41,134 nt of DNA. Origin: an uncultured Lachnospiraceae bacterium. GTDB lineage: Bacteria; Bacillota; Clostridia; Lachnospirales; Lachnospiraceae. The translations under genes were made by a program, and so were the position numbers. The notes under the pieces are model-generated. The model was given only the letters and a program-made list of their open reading frames with translations. It was not told where the DNA came from and made no database searches. Positions 8,762 to 17,118 of the stretch are shown here, piece after piece. The stretch spans positions 1 through 41,134 of the forward strand of contig CAJUJM010000012.1 in assembly GCA_910586755.1 (NCBI GenBank). Direction: 5' to 3'. Every line of letters begins with the position of its first letter. The stretch's first letter is position 1.

Positions 8762-9992
8762 GTGACGACGAATCAGAATTGGAAATTTCCGTTTTTCACC
8801 ATCGCCACAGGCCAGGCCGTCTCCCTTATCGGAAGCTCGGCCGTCCAGTTTGCCCTGATCTGGTGGCTGGCGGAACAGACCGGGTCCCCTATGATTATGG
8901 GGATGGCAGGTCTGGTATCTTTTTTACCGATGACAATCTTAAGCCCTTTTGCAGGGGTGGCGGTAGATCGCTATAGCCGGAAATGGATCTGCATCGGGGC
9001 GGATCTGTTTACAGCGGCCCTGGCTCTTATTTATGCCCTGCTTATCCGAAATTTTCATATGCCAGTGTGGACGGTGGCAGTTATTCTCTGCTTGAGAGGC
9101 ATGGGAGGAACCTTCCAGCAGCCGGCTATTTCCGCCATTATCCCTCAACTGGTTCCCCAGGAAGAGCTGGTTCGGGCAAATGGCTGGCTTCAGCTCTTAA
9201 ACTCCGGATCCTTTATTTTAGGGCCGGTAATAGGGGCGGCCCTTTATGCGGCTGTTCCCATGTGGGTGGTTCTTTTAACGGACGTAGCCGGGGCGCTGTT
9301 TGCCAGCGGGGGCGCTGCTGTGGGTAAAGATCCCGGCCCTTCCTGCTGCCGGCCAGAAGGCCCAGGGCTTTGCCGCCCAGTTCTGTCAGGGAATGGAGGT
9401 TTACAGTGAGGATAAGAAGCTTTTTATGATCGTCATTGCAGAAGCCCTCTGTATGTTTTTTTACGCCCCTTTATCTACCTTCTATCCTCTCATGACCAGC
9501 GATTTTTTCAACCTTCCCGCCATTTACGGAGGAATTGTGGAGACTGGATTTGCAGTGGGAATGATGGGAGCGGCCCTGCTCTTTGGAAGTGTCTGGAAGG
9601 TAAAGCGGAAAATCGCCGTATCTTATATAGGACTGGCGGGGCTGGGGGTTACCTCTGCAATCTGCGGCCTGCTGCCTCCGATCTTTGCCGGATGGCTGAT
9701 CTTTGCCGGAACCTGCCTTTTGATGGGGGCATTTGGAAATGTCCATTCCATCCCCCTGATTGCCTATATGCAGGAAACCATTGCCCCGGAAAAAATGGGC
9801 CGGGCCTTTTCCCTTATGGCTCTCATCGGATCTCTGTCCATGCCGGTAGGGCTGCTGATTGCCAGCCCTATTGCGGAAAAGGTGGGAGTCAGGGCCTGGT
9901 TTTTGGTGTCCGGGATTGGGATGATGGTGATTGTGTCCGGGATTTTAGGAATCAATTGGATGAGAAAAAGTAACAGAAAAACTGCACTATAA
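8762..9992 (+). pseudogene. MFS efflux transporter (Mef-like) split by a +1 frameshift
   Basis: The first part, from GTG 8762, reads FTIATGQAVSLIGSSAVQFA and DRYSRKWICIGADL, typical of the macrolide-efflux/MFS_3 group with six membrane segments. The frame is lost after TDVAGALFASG, and the second half continues one frame over as GALLWVKIPALPA through FYPLMTSDFFN, GRAFSLMALIGS and the TAA at 9990-9992. Removing one G from the five-G run at 9308-9312 restores a single protein of about 409 residues with twelve membrane segments. This may be a real mutation, phase variation or a sequencing error. Ribosome site GAAAGGA at 8742-8748 is rather far (13 bp). Confidence 0.87.
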
Positions 9993-10002
9993 AAAGGAGA
10001 TA

Positions 10003-10863
10003 ATGATGAAAAGAAATTTTTGGATAACGGGAATCATTGCGGCAGCTGCGGCCGCCTTTGCCCTGACGGGCTGCGGGAAAACAAACGGCCAGGAAGCCGC
10101 CGCAGGAACTTCTGCCGGGAAGGAGATTACAGAAGGAGCGTCAGAAGCTAAAGATGCGCTGGCTCAGATTAAGGAGCGGGGAGAGCTGATCGTGGCTATG
10201 GAAGGAACCTGGTCCCCATGGACCTACCATGACGAAGCCGACAAGCTGGTAGGCTATGATGTGGAGGTTGCGGAAAAACTGGCGGAAAAGCTGGGGGTTT
10301 CCGTTACCTTTGTGGAGGGAGAGTGGGACGGCCTTTTTGCAGGGCTGGACGCAGGCCGCTATGACCTGGTAATTAACGGGGTGGAGGTAACCGATGAGCG
10401 GGCTGAGAAATACGATTTCACCATTCCCTACGGCTATATCCGCACTGCTGTCATTGTAAAAGGGGAAAACAATGAGATCCAGTCCTTTGAGGACTTAAAC
10501 GGCAAAAAAACCGCCAACACCATTTCCAGCACCTACGCGGAGCTGGCAGAGCAGTATGGCGCAGAGGTAACGGGGGTAGATGACTTAAACCAGACCTTTG
10601 AGCTGCTGCTTTCCGGCAGGATTGACGCCACCTTAAACGCAGAGCTGACCTACAACGACTATATGAAGGCCCAGCCTGACGCGGATCTGAAAATTGCCGC
10701 CCTGACAGAGGATGCTTCCCATGTGGCTATTCCGGTGCGGAAGGGCCCGGAGACCGAGTCTTTAAGGGCTGCTATTGATAAAGCCATTACTGAGATGACC
10801 CAGTCAGGAGAGCTTTCAGAGCTTTCCCAGAAGTATTTTGGCATTGACATTTCACAAAATTAA
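10003..10863 (+). CDS. amino-acid ABC transporter substrate-binding lipoprotein
   Basis: Extracytoplasmic binding protein of solute-binding family 3. A signal peptide of basic start plus hydrophobic core ends in the lipobox LTGC, with Cys 24 as the lipidated residue, followed by a linker rich in Gly, Ala and Glu. The domain starts IKERGELIVAMEGTWSPWTY, and includes LVGYDVEVAEKLAEKLGV, DLVINGVEVTDERAEKYDF and LNGKKTANTISSTYAEL, all typical of polar amino-acid or cystine binders. AAGGAG lies just before ATG 10003 (a second ATG follows at 10006). No permease or ATPase gene adjoins it, so it is an orphan here. Its TAA stop is also the first three bases of a 108-bp repeat. Confidence 0.92.
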   Translation: MMKRNFWITGIIAAAAAAFALTGCGKTNGQEAAAGTSAGKEITEGASEAKDALAQIKERGELIVAMEGTWSPWTYHDEADKLVGYDVEVAEKLAEKLGVSVTFVEGEWDGLFAGLDAGRYDLVINGVEVTDERAEKYDFTIPYGYIRTAVIVKGENNEIQSFEDLNGKKTANTISSTYAELAEQYGAEVTGVDDLNQTFELLLSGRIDATLNAELTYNDYMKAQPDADLKIAALTEDASHVAIPVRKGPETESLRAAIDKAITEMTQSGELSELSQKYFGIDISQN

Positions 10864-10968
10864 ACCTGCATGCGCCCGGCGGCGGACGCACTGCCGCACA
10901 GAAAAGTCTGGCGGGCGCATGGGGCATCCCTGAACTTATGCCGCCTAATCGGCGGCGGATTTTCATAG
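10861..10968 (+). repeat. 108-bp GC-rich structured repeat, copy 1
   Basis: The unit starts TAAACCTGCATGCGCCCGGC and ends GGCGGCGGATTTTCATAG. Internal complementarity: ATGCGCCCG with CGGGCGCAT (9 bp), and GCCGCC with GGCGGC around a 5-base loop. Its first TAA is the stop codon of the preceding binding-protein gene. The unit repeats immediately downstream and again inside cobT (36873-36980), with 12 differences from that copy by hand alignment. Boundaries are set by the tandem period, so the true ends could be shifted. Confidence 0.9.
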
Positions 10969-11077
10969 TAAACCTGCATGCGCCCGGCGGCGGACAAACA
11001 CCGCACAGAAAAGTCTGGCGGACGCATGGGGCATCCCTGAATGCATGCCGCCTGTTCGGCGGCGGACTTTTACATAG
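10969..11077 (+). repeat. 109-bp structured repeat, copy 2 (tandem)
   Basis: This copy follows copy 1 head to tail with a period of 108 bp. It differs by a 1-base loss near 10996 and two extra bases near the end, plus scattered substitutions. The GCCGCC/GGCGGC stem is kept while its loop changes (TGTTC instead of TAATC). It ends at TACATAG, directly before TAAGGAATG, which supplies the ribosome site of nth. Confidence 0.9.
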
Positions 11078-11093
11078 TAAGGAATGATGAGCT

Positions 11094-11741
11094 TTGAGTA
11101 TGACAAAAGAAGAACTGACCCTGGAGATTATCCGGCGGTTAAAGGAAGAATACCCGGACGCAGGCTGTACCCTGGATTATAATGAGGCCTGGAAGCTTTT
11201 GGTGGGAGTCCGTCTGGCGGCTCAGTGTACCGATGCCAGGGTGAACATTGTGGTGGAGGATCTCTATGCCAAATTCCCGGATGTAGCCGCCCTGGCAGAA
11301 GCAAAGGCAGAGGATATCGAAGCCATTGTCCGCCCCTGCGGCCTGGGAAAAAGCAAGGCCAGAGACATCAATGCCTGCATGAAGATCCTCCATGAACAAT
11401 ATGGGGATAAGGTGCCAGATGATTTTAACGCCCTTTTAAAGCTTCCGGGAGTGGGAAGAAAAAGCGCCAACCTGATTATGGGGGATGTATTTGGAAAACC
11501 TGCAATCGTCACCGATACCCACTGTATCCGTCTGGTAAACCGTATGGGCTTGGTAGACAATATCAAAGATCCCAAGAAGGTGGAGATGGCCTTGTGGAAG
11601 CTGGTGCCGCCGGAGGAAGGCAGCGATTTTTGCCACAGGCTGGTATTTCACGGCCGGGATGTGTGTACGGCCCGGACAAAGCCTTATTGTGACAAATGCT
11701 GCTTAAAGGATATCTGCGCCAGACAGGGAGTGGAGGAATAA
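11094..11741 (+). CDS. nth: endonuclease III (DNA glycosylase/AP lyase)
   Basis: Base-excision repair enzyme that removes oxidised pyrimidines and cleaves the abasic site. The helix-hairpin-helix LPGVGRKSA (residues 117-125) contains the catalytic Lys 123, and VTDTHCIRL holds the catalytic Asp 141. The C-terminal iron-sulfur loop is present as Cys 191, 199, 202 and 208; the first spacing is one residue longer than in the E. coli enzyme. Length is 215 residues, normal. TTG 11094 is favoured because AAGGA at 11079-11083 is 10 bp away; an ATG six bases on is the alternative. It lies 3 bp upstream of sbcD, suggesting one DNA-repair operon. Confidence 0.95.
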   Translation: MSMTKEELTLEIIRRLKEEYPDAGCTLDYNEAWKLLVGVRLAAQCTDARVNIVVEDLYAKFPDVAALAEAKAEDIEAIVRPCGLGKSKARDINACMKILHEQYGDKVPDDFNALLKLPGVGRKSANLIMGDVFGKPAIVTDTHCIRLVNRMGLVDNIKDPKKVEMALWKLVPPEEGSDFCHRLVFHGRDVCTARTKPYCDKCCLKDICARQGVEE

Positions 11742-11744
11742 TTA

Positions 11745-12971
11745 ATGCGTATTTTACATACAGCAGACTGGCATCTGGGAAAAAATATAGAGGGACAAAG
11801 CCGGCTGAAAGAGCAAAAAGAATTCCTTGAGGATTTTACCCGCATTGCCAGAGAAGAGCAGGCAGATCTGGTGATCATTGCCGGAGACATCTATGACAGT
11901 GTCAATCCTTCTGCAGAGGCAGAAAAACTTTTTTACCACACCTTAAAAGCGGTGACAGAAGGCGGGAAACGCCTGGTTCTTGTCATCGCCGGAAACCATG
12001 ACAGCCCGGAACGCCTGGTGGCGGCCGGGCCTTTGGCTATGGAGCATGGGATTTTAATGGCCGGGCTTCCCAAAACCGTAATTCCAAAAGGCGCTTACGG
12101 AAACCATCAGGTGACGGATTCCGGGGAAGGGTATGTAGAATTGGAGATTAACGGGGAAAGAGCGGTTATCCTCCTTCTTCCTTATCCAAGTGAAAAGCGT
12201 CTGGGAGAAGTGATTTACCGGGAAATGGAAGAAGGGCAGGAAAGGGCCGCCTCCTATGGGGAGCGGGTAGGCCTGTTTTTTTCCAGGCTGGAAAAGCACT
12301 ACCGGGAAGATACGGTTAATCTGGCAGTTTCCCATCTCTTTGCCATGGACGCGTCTGCAGGCGGGTCGGAACGGGGCCTGGAACTGGGCGGTTCCTATCT
12401 GGTAGACGGAAGCCTTCTGCCCCAAAAAGCCCAGTATATTGCCCTTGGCCACGTCCACAAGCCCCAGGCAGTACCTCATACAGAGGGAAGAGCTTTTTAC
12501 AGCGGAGCGCCCATAGCCTACCATCGCAGCGAGGCCGGGGTTAAGAGACAGTGTATCCTTGTAGAGGCTCACCCGGGACAAAACGTTGTGAAAAAAGAGA
12601 TTCCACTGCCGGTTTATAAACCCATTCGGATTTGGCGGGCAAAGGATGTGGAAGAAGCCATTTCCCTGTGTGAAGCCAATAAGAATGAGGATTCTTTTGT
12701 GTACCTGGAAATCCAAACGGATCGGGGCTATATCAGAGAGGACGAGATCCGGAAAATGAAATCCTTAAAAAGCGACATTCTGGAAATCCGGCCTATCCCC
12801 ACAGGGGCGGCTGCGATTTTGGAGCCTGAAGAAGGGCTGGAGGAAAAAAGCTTAAAAGACCTGTTTATTCAATATTACCGCAGGGAAAACGGCGGAGCCC
12901 TGCCAGATCAGGAACTCACCGATCTTTTGCTGGAGCTGGCCGGGGAGACAAAGGAGGAGGAAGGCCTGTGA
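11745..12971 (+). CDS. sbcD: exonuclease SbcCD nuclease subunit D
   Basis: Metallophosphoesterase subunit of the SbcCD (Mre11-Rad50-type) complex, which cuts DNA hairpins and processes protein-blocked ends. Metal-binding motifs are visible: ADWHLG (Asp 8, His 10), AGDIYD (Asp 48), AGNHDSPERL (Asn 84, His 85) and ALGHVHKPQ. The C-terminal region carries the usual SbcD cap domain. Length is 408 residues, typical. It begins 3 bp after nth and overlaps sbcC by four bases. Such hairpin-cutting complexes act on palindromic DNA, and the structured repeats lie immediately upstream of nth. Confidence 0.95.
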   Translation: MRILHTADWHLGKNIEGQSRLKEQKEFLEDFTRIAREEQADLVIIAGDIYDSVNPSAEAEKLFYHTLKAVTEGGKRLVLVIAGNHDSPERLVAAGPLAMEHGILMAGLPKTVIPKGAYGNHQVTDSGEGYVELEINGERAVILLLPYPSEKRLGEVIYREMEEGQERAASYGERVGLFFSRLEKHYREDTVNLAVSHLFAMDASAGGSERGLELGGSYLVDGSLLPQKAQYIALGHVHKPQAVPHTEGRAFYSGAPIAYHRSEAGVKRQCILVEAHPGQNVVKKEIPLPVYKPIRIWRAKDVEEAISLCEANKNEDSFVYLEIQTDRGYIREDEIRKMKSLKSDILEIRPIPTGAAAILEPEEGLEEKSLKDLFIQYYRRENGGALPDQELTDLLLELAGETKEEEGL

Positions 12972-15900
12972 AACCTTTAAAACTTACAATAAAAGGCCTG
13001 AACAGCTTTGTAGAAGCCCAGACCATTGATTTTGAAGAACTGTCTTCCAGGGGAATTTTCGGCATTTTCGGGCCCACAGGAAGCGGAAAAAGCACCATAT
13101 TAGACGGCATTACCCTGGCGCTTTACGGGGATCTGGCCCGCCGCAGCAACGGATTTGTCAACTCAGGGGAAGAGGTTCGCCAGGCCAGCATTTCCTTTGT
13201 ATTCCGGATTGACGGAAAAATCCCCCGGACTTATCAGGTAGATCGCAGCTATACCAAAAATAAAGATCTTTCCAAAAAACCGGTGTCCAAAAGCGTGTTA
13301 AAAGAGATTACAAACGGGGACCCCGTTATTCTGGAGGAAGGAACCGGGGCGGTAAACCAGGCCTGTGAGAAGCTGATAGGCCTTACCAAAGATGATTTTT
13401 TAAGGACCGTGGTTCTGCCTCAGGGAAAGTTTTCTGAGTTCCTTATGCTGACAGGGAAAGAGCGCAACGAGATGTTGGAGCGTCTGTTTAACCTGGAAAA
13501 ATACGGGGAAGCGCTGGCTGGCCGTATCGGGGAAGAAAAGCGGAGCATAAGCCGGAATATGGAAAATCTGTCGGGCCGCCTGTCGGGATATGAGGACATT
13601 TCGCAGGGAATTCTTAAAGAAATGAGGAAACAGCAAAAGGCCTGGGAAACAGAATTTGAAAACTTAAAGGCTCAGGTACAGGGTATGCTGGAGGAATTTG
13701 AAGAAAAGAAGCAGATCCGTCTCTGGACTCAGGAACAGGAAGGATATAAAGCCCAAATGGCCCTTCTGGAACAGGAAAAGGAGAAGACGGCCCTTTGGGA
13801 GCAGAAAAGCAAAATGGCAGAGGAAGTGAAAGCCATAAGTCCCTTTTTAGAAATCTGTTCTCAAAAAGAACAGCAGAAAGAGGAAAGGGAAGCAAGCTGC
13901 CAGGCATTAAAAACTGCTTTGGAAGCAGCCCGGAAAGCCGAGGAAGGGGCCCGGGCCCTGTTGGAAAAATCTTTAGAGGAGGAAAAACAAATTCCGGCCC
14001 TGGAAGCAAAACAGAGAAATCTGGAACTGGCAATCCCCAAAAACGAAGCGCTGGCGGTTCTGGAAGAAGAGGACAGGCGGCGGGAAAAAGAGCTTTCCCA
14101 TTTGGAAACTCTTCTTTTAAAGCTGGCTGAAACCCAGGAGAAGAGGAAAGAATCCTTAAACGGAGAAAAGAAGGAAAGAGAAGAGCTTTTGAGACAGCTG
14201 GAAGCCTGTCAGATCTCCGTAGAGACCCGGAAACTGGTACAGGACGGGGTGCTATTAGAGAGAGATTATAAAACGGCAGTCAAGGGGGTTAAAAAGGGAG
14301 AGGCTCAGAGAAACAGCCTGAAAGAACAGATTTTTTCCCAGTCGGAAACGGAAAGAAAGCTAAAGGAAGAGGAGGAACAGGTTTCCTCAGAACTGGCAGG
14401 CCGCCGGGCACAGGAGAGGGAACAGATGGCCCGGACTTTCCGGGAAGCTTTGGAGGAAGGGAAACCCTGTCCGGTCTGCGGATCCATTCACCATGATTTG
14501 GCCTTGGTTGCAGAAGAGGTAAATCACCTGTTAAAAGGAGAGCGAGAGCAGGGCCAAAGGATAGAGGATTTAGAGGAAGAGGGCCGGGAGATTGGGCAAA
14601 AGCATGGAACAGCCCAGGCTCTGCTGTCTGCGCTGCTTGCAAAAAATGAGGCGGCAGAGGAGACGGTTAAGGAACAGAGAGAACAGATGGAAAGCATGAA
14701 AAAGGACTGGGAACTAAAAAGAGCCGCCTGCTTGGAGCTGGAAAAAGAACCAGTTAAGGAGGCGGCGACCGGTTCTGCTCTTGATTATTTTCAGAAGAAA
14801 CAAACCCAAATCAATGAGATGGACGAGAAGACTCAGGAGCTGCGGCGGTTGGAAGCGGAACTGGAAGAGAAAATCAAAACCCTGGAAGAGGAACAGGATG
14901 GGGCCCGCAGAGAGGAAACCAAAGCTCAGATTGACAAAGCGCATCTGAAAGCCCAGAAGGAAGAGGCCAGAGAAACTCTTGAAAGCCTTAAAAACGAGAT
15001 TGCTTCTCTGGCAGGGGACTGTCAAGACGTGAAAAAAGGACTGACAGAGGTAAAGAACCGGATTGAGTCGATTCAGAATGCTGTCCAAAAGGCAAAACAG
15101 ACCTTAGAAGAGAAGACCCAGGATTTCCAGGATATAAAACACCGGCTGGAGGTGGAAGAAACCAACCGAATCCATGCAATCACCGGGCTGGAGGAAGCAA
15201 AGCAGCAGCTTTCCAGAACTTTGCTTCAATGTCCGGGACTGAAAAAGGAGACAGAAGATCAGGGGATTTCCCTGGAAGAAGCGGCCGCTTCCTGGAAAGA
15301 AACCGATGAAGAGCTGGCTTTGCTGAAAGAGGAAATCCGGCGGCGCCAGGAAGAAACCGTGCGCCTGACAAATTTGATAAGAGAAAAAGCCCTTCAGCTT
15401 GACGGGCGTTCTTTGACAGAAGAGGAATGGAACCAGGCCCTTTTAGAAAAGGAAGAGATGGAAACCAGCCTGGAGAACAAACGGACAGAAGGAACCCGGC
15501 TGTCTGACCAAATTCTGCGGGGAAAGCGCCGCCTTCAGGAGAAGGAGACGCTTATGGCTGACTATGAGAAAAAGGAGCACCGCTTGAGCCTGGTTCTCCA
15601 GATTGAAAAGCTGATAAAGGGAAAGCGGTTTGTAGAATATGTGGCCAGGGAAAAGCTGTCCTATGTTTCCAGGGAAGCATCGGTGCTTCTGAGAAAGCTA
15701 TCTATGGGAAACTATGAACTGGAATGTAATGCCCAGGGACATTTTCGAATTATTGACTATAAAAACGGGGGCATCCGCCGGGAAGTGGGAACCTTGTCCG
15801 GAGGAGAAATTTTTTTGGCATCTCTATCCCTGGCCCTGGCTTTATCCTCCCAGATCCAGCTTACCAACCATGCGCCTTTGGAGCTGTTCTTCCTGGACGA

Positions 15901-16096
15901 AGGCTTCGGCACTTTGGATGACGGCCTTTTGGATGTGGTGATGGAGGCCCTGGAAACCCTTCACGGTATTAGCAGCCGCTCCATCGGCCTGATTACCCAT
16001 GTGGAGAAGATCCGCAGCCAGATCCCGGTAAAGCTTATGGTGACTCCCGCAGAAAGCGGCGGGAAGGGAAGCAGGGTGGAGATTGTGTATTCATAA
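12968..16096 (+). CDS. sbcC: exonuclease SbcCD ATPase subunit C
   Basis: Rad50-like SMC-type ATPase partner of SbcD. The Walker A GPTGSGKST spans residues 35-43, followed by long glutamate- and lysine-rich coiled coils. A zinc-hook CPVC at residues 501-504 lies in the middle. The C-terminal half-site has the signature LSGGE (943-947) and the Walker B FFLDEGFGTLD (Asp 977, Glu 978). Length is 1042 residues, normal. GTG 12968 overlaps the sbcD stop codon in a GTGA junction, so translation is coupled. The gene is intact. Confidence 0.95.
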   Translation: MKPLKLTIKGLNSFVEAQTIDFEELSSRGIFGIFGPTGSGKSTILDGITLALYGDLARRSNGFVNSGEEVRQASISFVFRIDGKIPRTYQVDRSYTKNKDLSKKPVSKSVLKEITNGDPVILEEGTGAVNQACEKLIGLTKDDFLRTVVLPQGKFSEFLMLTGKERNEMLERLFNLEKYGEALAGRIGEEKRSISRNMENLSGRLSGYEDISQGILKEMRKQQKAWETEFENLKAQVQGMLEEFEEKKQIRLWTQEQEGYKAQMALLEQEKEKTALWEQKSKMAEEVKAISPFLEICSQKEQQKEEREASCQALKTALEAARKAEEGARALLEKSLEEEKQIPALEAKQRNLELAIPKNEALAVLEEEDRRREKELSHLETLLLKLAETQEKRKESLNGEKKEREELLRQLEACQISVETRKLVQDGVLLERDYKTAVKGVKKGEAQRNSLKEQIFSQSETERKLKEEEEQVSSELAGRRAQEREQMARTFREALEEGKPCPVCGSIHHDLALVAEEVNHLLKGEREQGQRIEDLEEEGREIGQKHGTAQALLSALLAKNEAAEETVKEQREQMESMKKDWELKRAACLELEKEPVKEAATGSALDYFQKKQTQINEMDEKTQELRRLEAELEEKIKTLEEEQDGARREETKAQIDKAHLKAQKEEARETLESLKNEIASLAGDCQDVKKGLTEVKNRIESIQNAVQKAKQTLEEKTQDFQDIKHRLEVEETNRIHAITGLEEAKQQLSRTLLQCPGLKKETEDQGISLEEAAASWKETDEELALLKEEIRRRQEETVRLTNLIREKALQLDGRSLTEEEWNQALLEKEEMETSLENKRTEGTRLSDQILRGKRRLQEKETLMADYEKKEHRLSLVLQIEKLIKGKRFVEYVAREKLSYVSREASVLLRKLSMGNYELECNAQGHFRIIDYKNGGIRREVGTLSGGEIFLASLSLALALSSQIQLTNHAPLELFFLDEGFGTLDDGLLDVVMEALETLHGISSRSIGLITHVEKIRSQIPVKLMVTPAESGGKGSRVEIVYS

Positions 16097-16130
16097 AAGA
16101 TAATAGTATGGCAGGGGAGATCCTCTGCAA

Positions 16131-16166
16131 AAAAGGTCCTTTGTCCGGTTAGATAAAGGGCCTTTT
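16131..16166 (+). terminator. probable terminator of nth-sbcDC
   Basis: Arms AAAAGGTCCTTTGTC and GATAAAGGGCCTTTT pair over 15 positions, with one G-U pair and one mismatch or wobble, around a 6-base loop, 35 bp after the sbcC stop. The 3' arm ends in TTTT, which can act as the U-tract. The rest of the 246-bp gap holds the promoter of the next gene. Confidence 0.6.
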
Positions 16167-16254
16167 AAGATCTTATTGGTCTCATTCTATTTGATAAAAG
16201 CTTGGGATTTAATATATCGGCGAAATTTTGCCGGTAAAATTTTGTAAAGTATAC

Positions 16255-16305
16255 TTGACAAAATCTGCAAAGTAAACTATACTAAAAATGCAAAGCAAAC
16301 TATAC
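16255..16305 (+). promoter_or_regulatory. promoter with 17-bp direct-repeat operators
   Basis: TTGACA (16255-16260), a 17-bp spacer and TATACT (16278-16283) form a strong promoter. Two direct repeats TGCAAAG(T/C)AAACTATAC lie at 16266-16282 and 16289-16305, 23 bp apart, that is about two helical turns. The first covers the -10 box. A shorter related sequence, GTAAAGTATAC, lies just before the -35. This arrangement fits autorepression by the XRE regulator encoded next (inference). Confidence 0.75.
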
Positions 16306-16342
16306 AAAAGACTCATATATTTAAGAAAAAGGAGGCTCACCT

Positions 16343-16546
16343 TTGAAAAACCGGATACAGGAGTTAAGAAAAGCCGCCCGCCTGTCCCAGGAAGAACTGG
16401 CGGCCTGCGTGGGAGTCACCAGGCAGACGATTACATCTTTGGAAAACGGAAAGTACATGGCGTCTCTGCCTCTGGCCTGGAGAATAGCCAGATATTTTCA
16501 AACTACTATTGAGGAAATTTTTATTTTTGAGGAGGAAGAATCATGA
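16343..16546 (+). CDS. small XRE-family HTH regulator
   Basis: A 67-residue protein that is almost only a helix-turn-helix: IQELRKAARLSQEELAACVG followed by RQTITSLENGKYMASLPLA and an acidic tail. This compact form (the YozG-like type) is common in Bacillota next to small membrane proteins. TTG 16343 follows AAAAAGGAGG at 16326-16335, a strong site. It overlaps the next gene by four bases, so the two products probably act together. It likely binds the repeats in its own promoter. Confidence 0.9.
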   Translation: MKNRIQELRKAARLSQEELAACVGVTRQTITSLENGKYMASLPLAWRIARYFQTTIEEIFIFEEEES

Positions 16547-16992
16547 AAACCCAATACAGAAAACGGATAGAATTCAGAATCTTGGCCAGCGTGCTGTTTA
16601 TTCTGCTGGGGACAATTACCCTGGCGGCATCTTTAGGAGGCCTTAAGCTTCTGGGATTTTCAGAGCAGGCGGCAGGCCTTGGAGAATGGTATGGAGGAAG
16701 CGGAGCCGGGCTTCTTGGGGCAGGCATTGCCCTTTTTATTAAAAACAGGCTCCTTTTGAAGAATGAAGAGAAATTAAAGCAGTCTGAAATTTTGGAGTAT
16801 GACGAGCGCAACCTGTACCTGAGAGATAAGACTATGGTGATTACAGGCTATCTTTTGGTTATTGGTCTGTATGTAAGCATGATGATTTTGGGTTTGACCA
16901 ATCCTTTTGCCGCTGAAATTCTTTTGGCAGTTCTGTGCAGCTATCTGGTGGGAATGTGCGGGGTTTATCTTTTTTTAAAAAGCAGGGTGTAG
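16543..16992 (+). CDS. four-helix membrane protein, partner of the XRE regulator
   Basis: 149 residues with four predicted membrane segments: about 12-32, 48-68, 98-118 and 125-146. A basic linker lies between segments two and three, and YDERNLYLRDKTM (residues 86-98) resembles the DERN..I..K pattern of DUF2178-like small membrane proteins. No catalytic motif is seen. Start ATG overlaps the XRE stop in an ATGA junction, and GAGGAGGAA precedes it. Function unknown; XRE plus membrane-protein pairs of this type are widespread in Clostridia. Confidence 0.8.
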   Translation: MKTQYRKRIEFRILASVLFILLGTITLAASLGGLKLLGFSEQAAGLGEWYGGSGAGLLGAGIALFIKNRLLLKNEEKLKQSEILEYDERNLYLRDKTMVITGYLLVIGLYVSMMILGLTNPFAAEILLAVLCSYLVGMCGVYLFLKSRV

Positions 16993-16999
16993 AAATTGT

Positions 17000-17049
17000 T
17001 ACCCTCAGTGAACAAGGGCAACCGTATGTCCCCTTGTCCACTGAGGGTA
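17000..17049 (+). terminator. 19-bp inverted repeat after the XRE operon
   Basis: Arms at 17000-17018 (TACCCTCAGTGAACAAGGG) and the complementary 17031-17049 pair over 19 bp with one mismatch, around a short loop, 8 bp past the stop codon. No T-run follows on the + strand, so it may act as a bidirectional or T-less terminator or mark a recombination boundary. Just downstream the gene style changes to the MarR/ABC block. Confidence 0.55.
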
Positions 17050-17061
17050 GTGTTGGAAAAT

Positions 17062-17105
17062 TCTAAAAGTTTCCTCTTGACAAATCTAAAAGGTACCTGT
17101 ATAAA
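17062..17105 (+). promoter_or_regulatory. marR promoter with a repeated motif
   Basis: TTGACA (17077-17082), a 17-bp spacer and TATAAA (17100-17105) form a clear promoter. TCTAAAAG occurs at 17062-17069 and 17085-17092, 23 bp apart and flanking the -35 box, so it is a candidate operator for the MarR protein (inference). Confidence 0.65.
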
Positions 17106-17118
17106 AAAGGCGAGTGAT

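Noticed and set aside
10861..11077. CRISPR-like repeats
   Set aside because: The two units are directly tandem without spacers, 108 bp long, and a third copy lies in a coding gene; no cas genes are present.
13614..14033. Long minus-strand frames within sbcC and other genes
   Set aside because: They are antisense shadows of coiled-coil or GC-rich coding sequence, without ribosome sites or family motifs.
16996..17118. N-terminal extension of the MarR protein
   Set aside because: It would be translated from the 19-bp hairpin and from the gene's own promoter; ATG 17119 with its ribosome site fits better.
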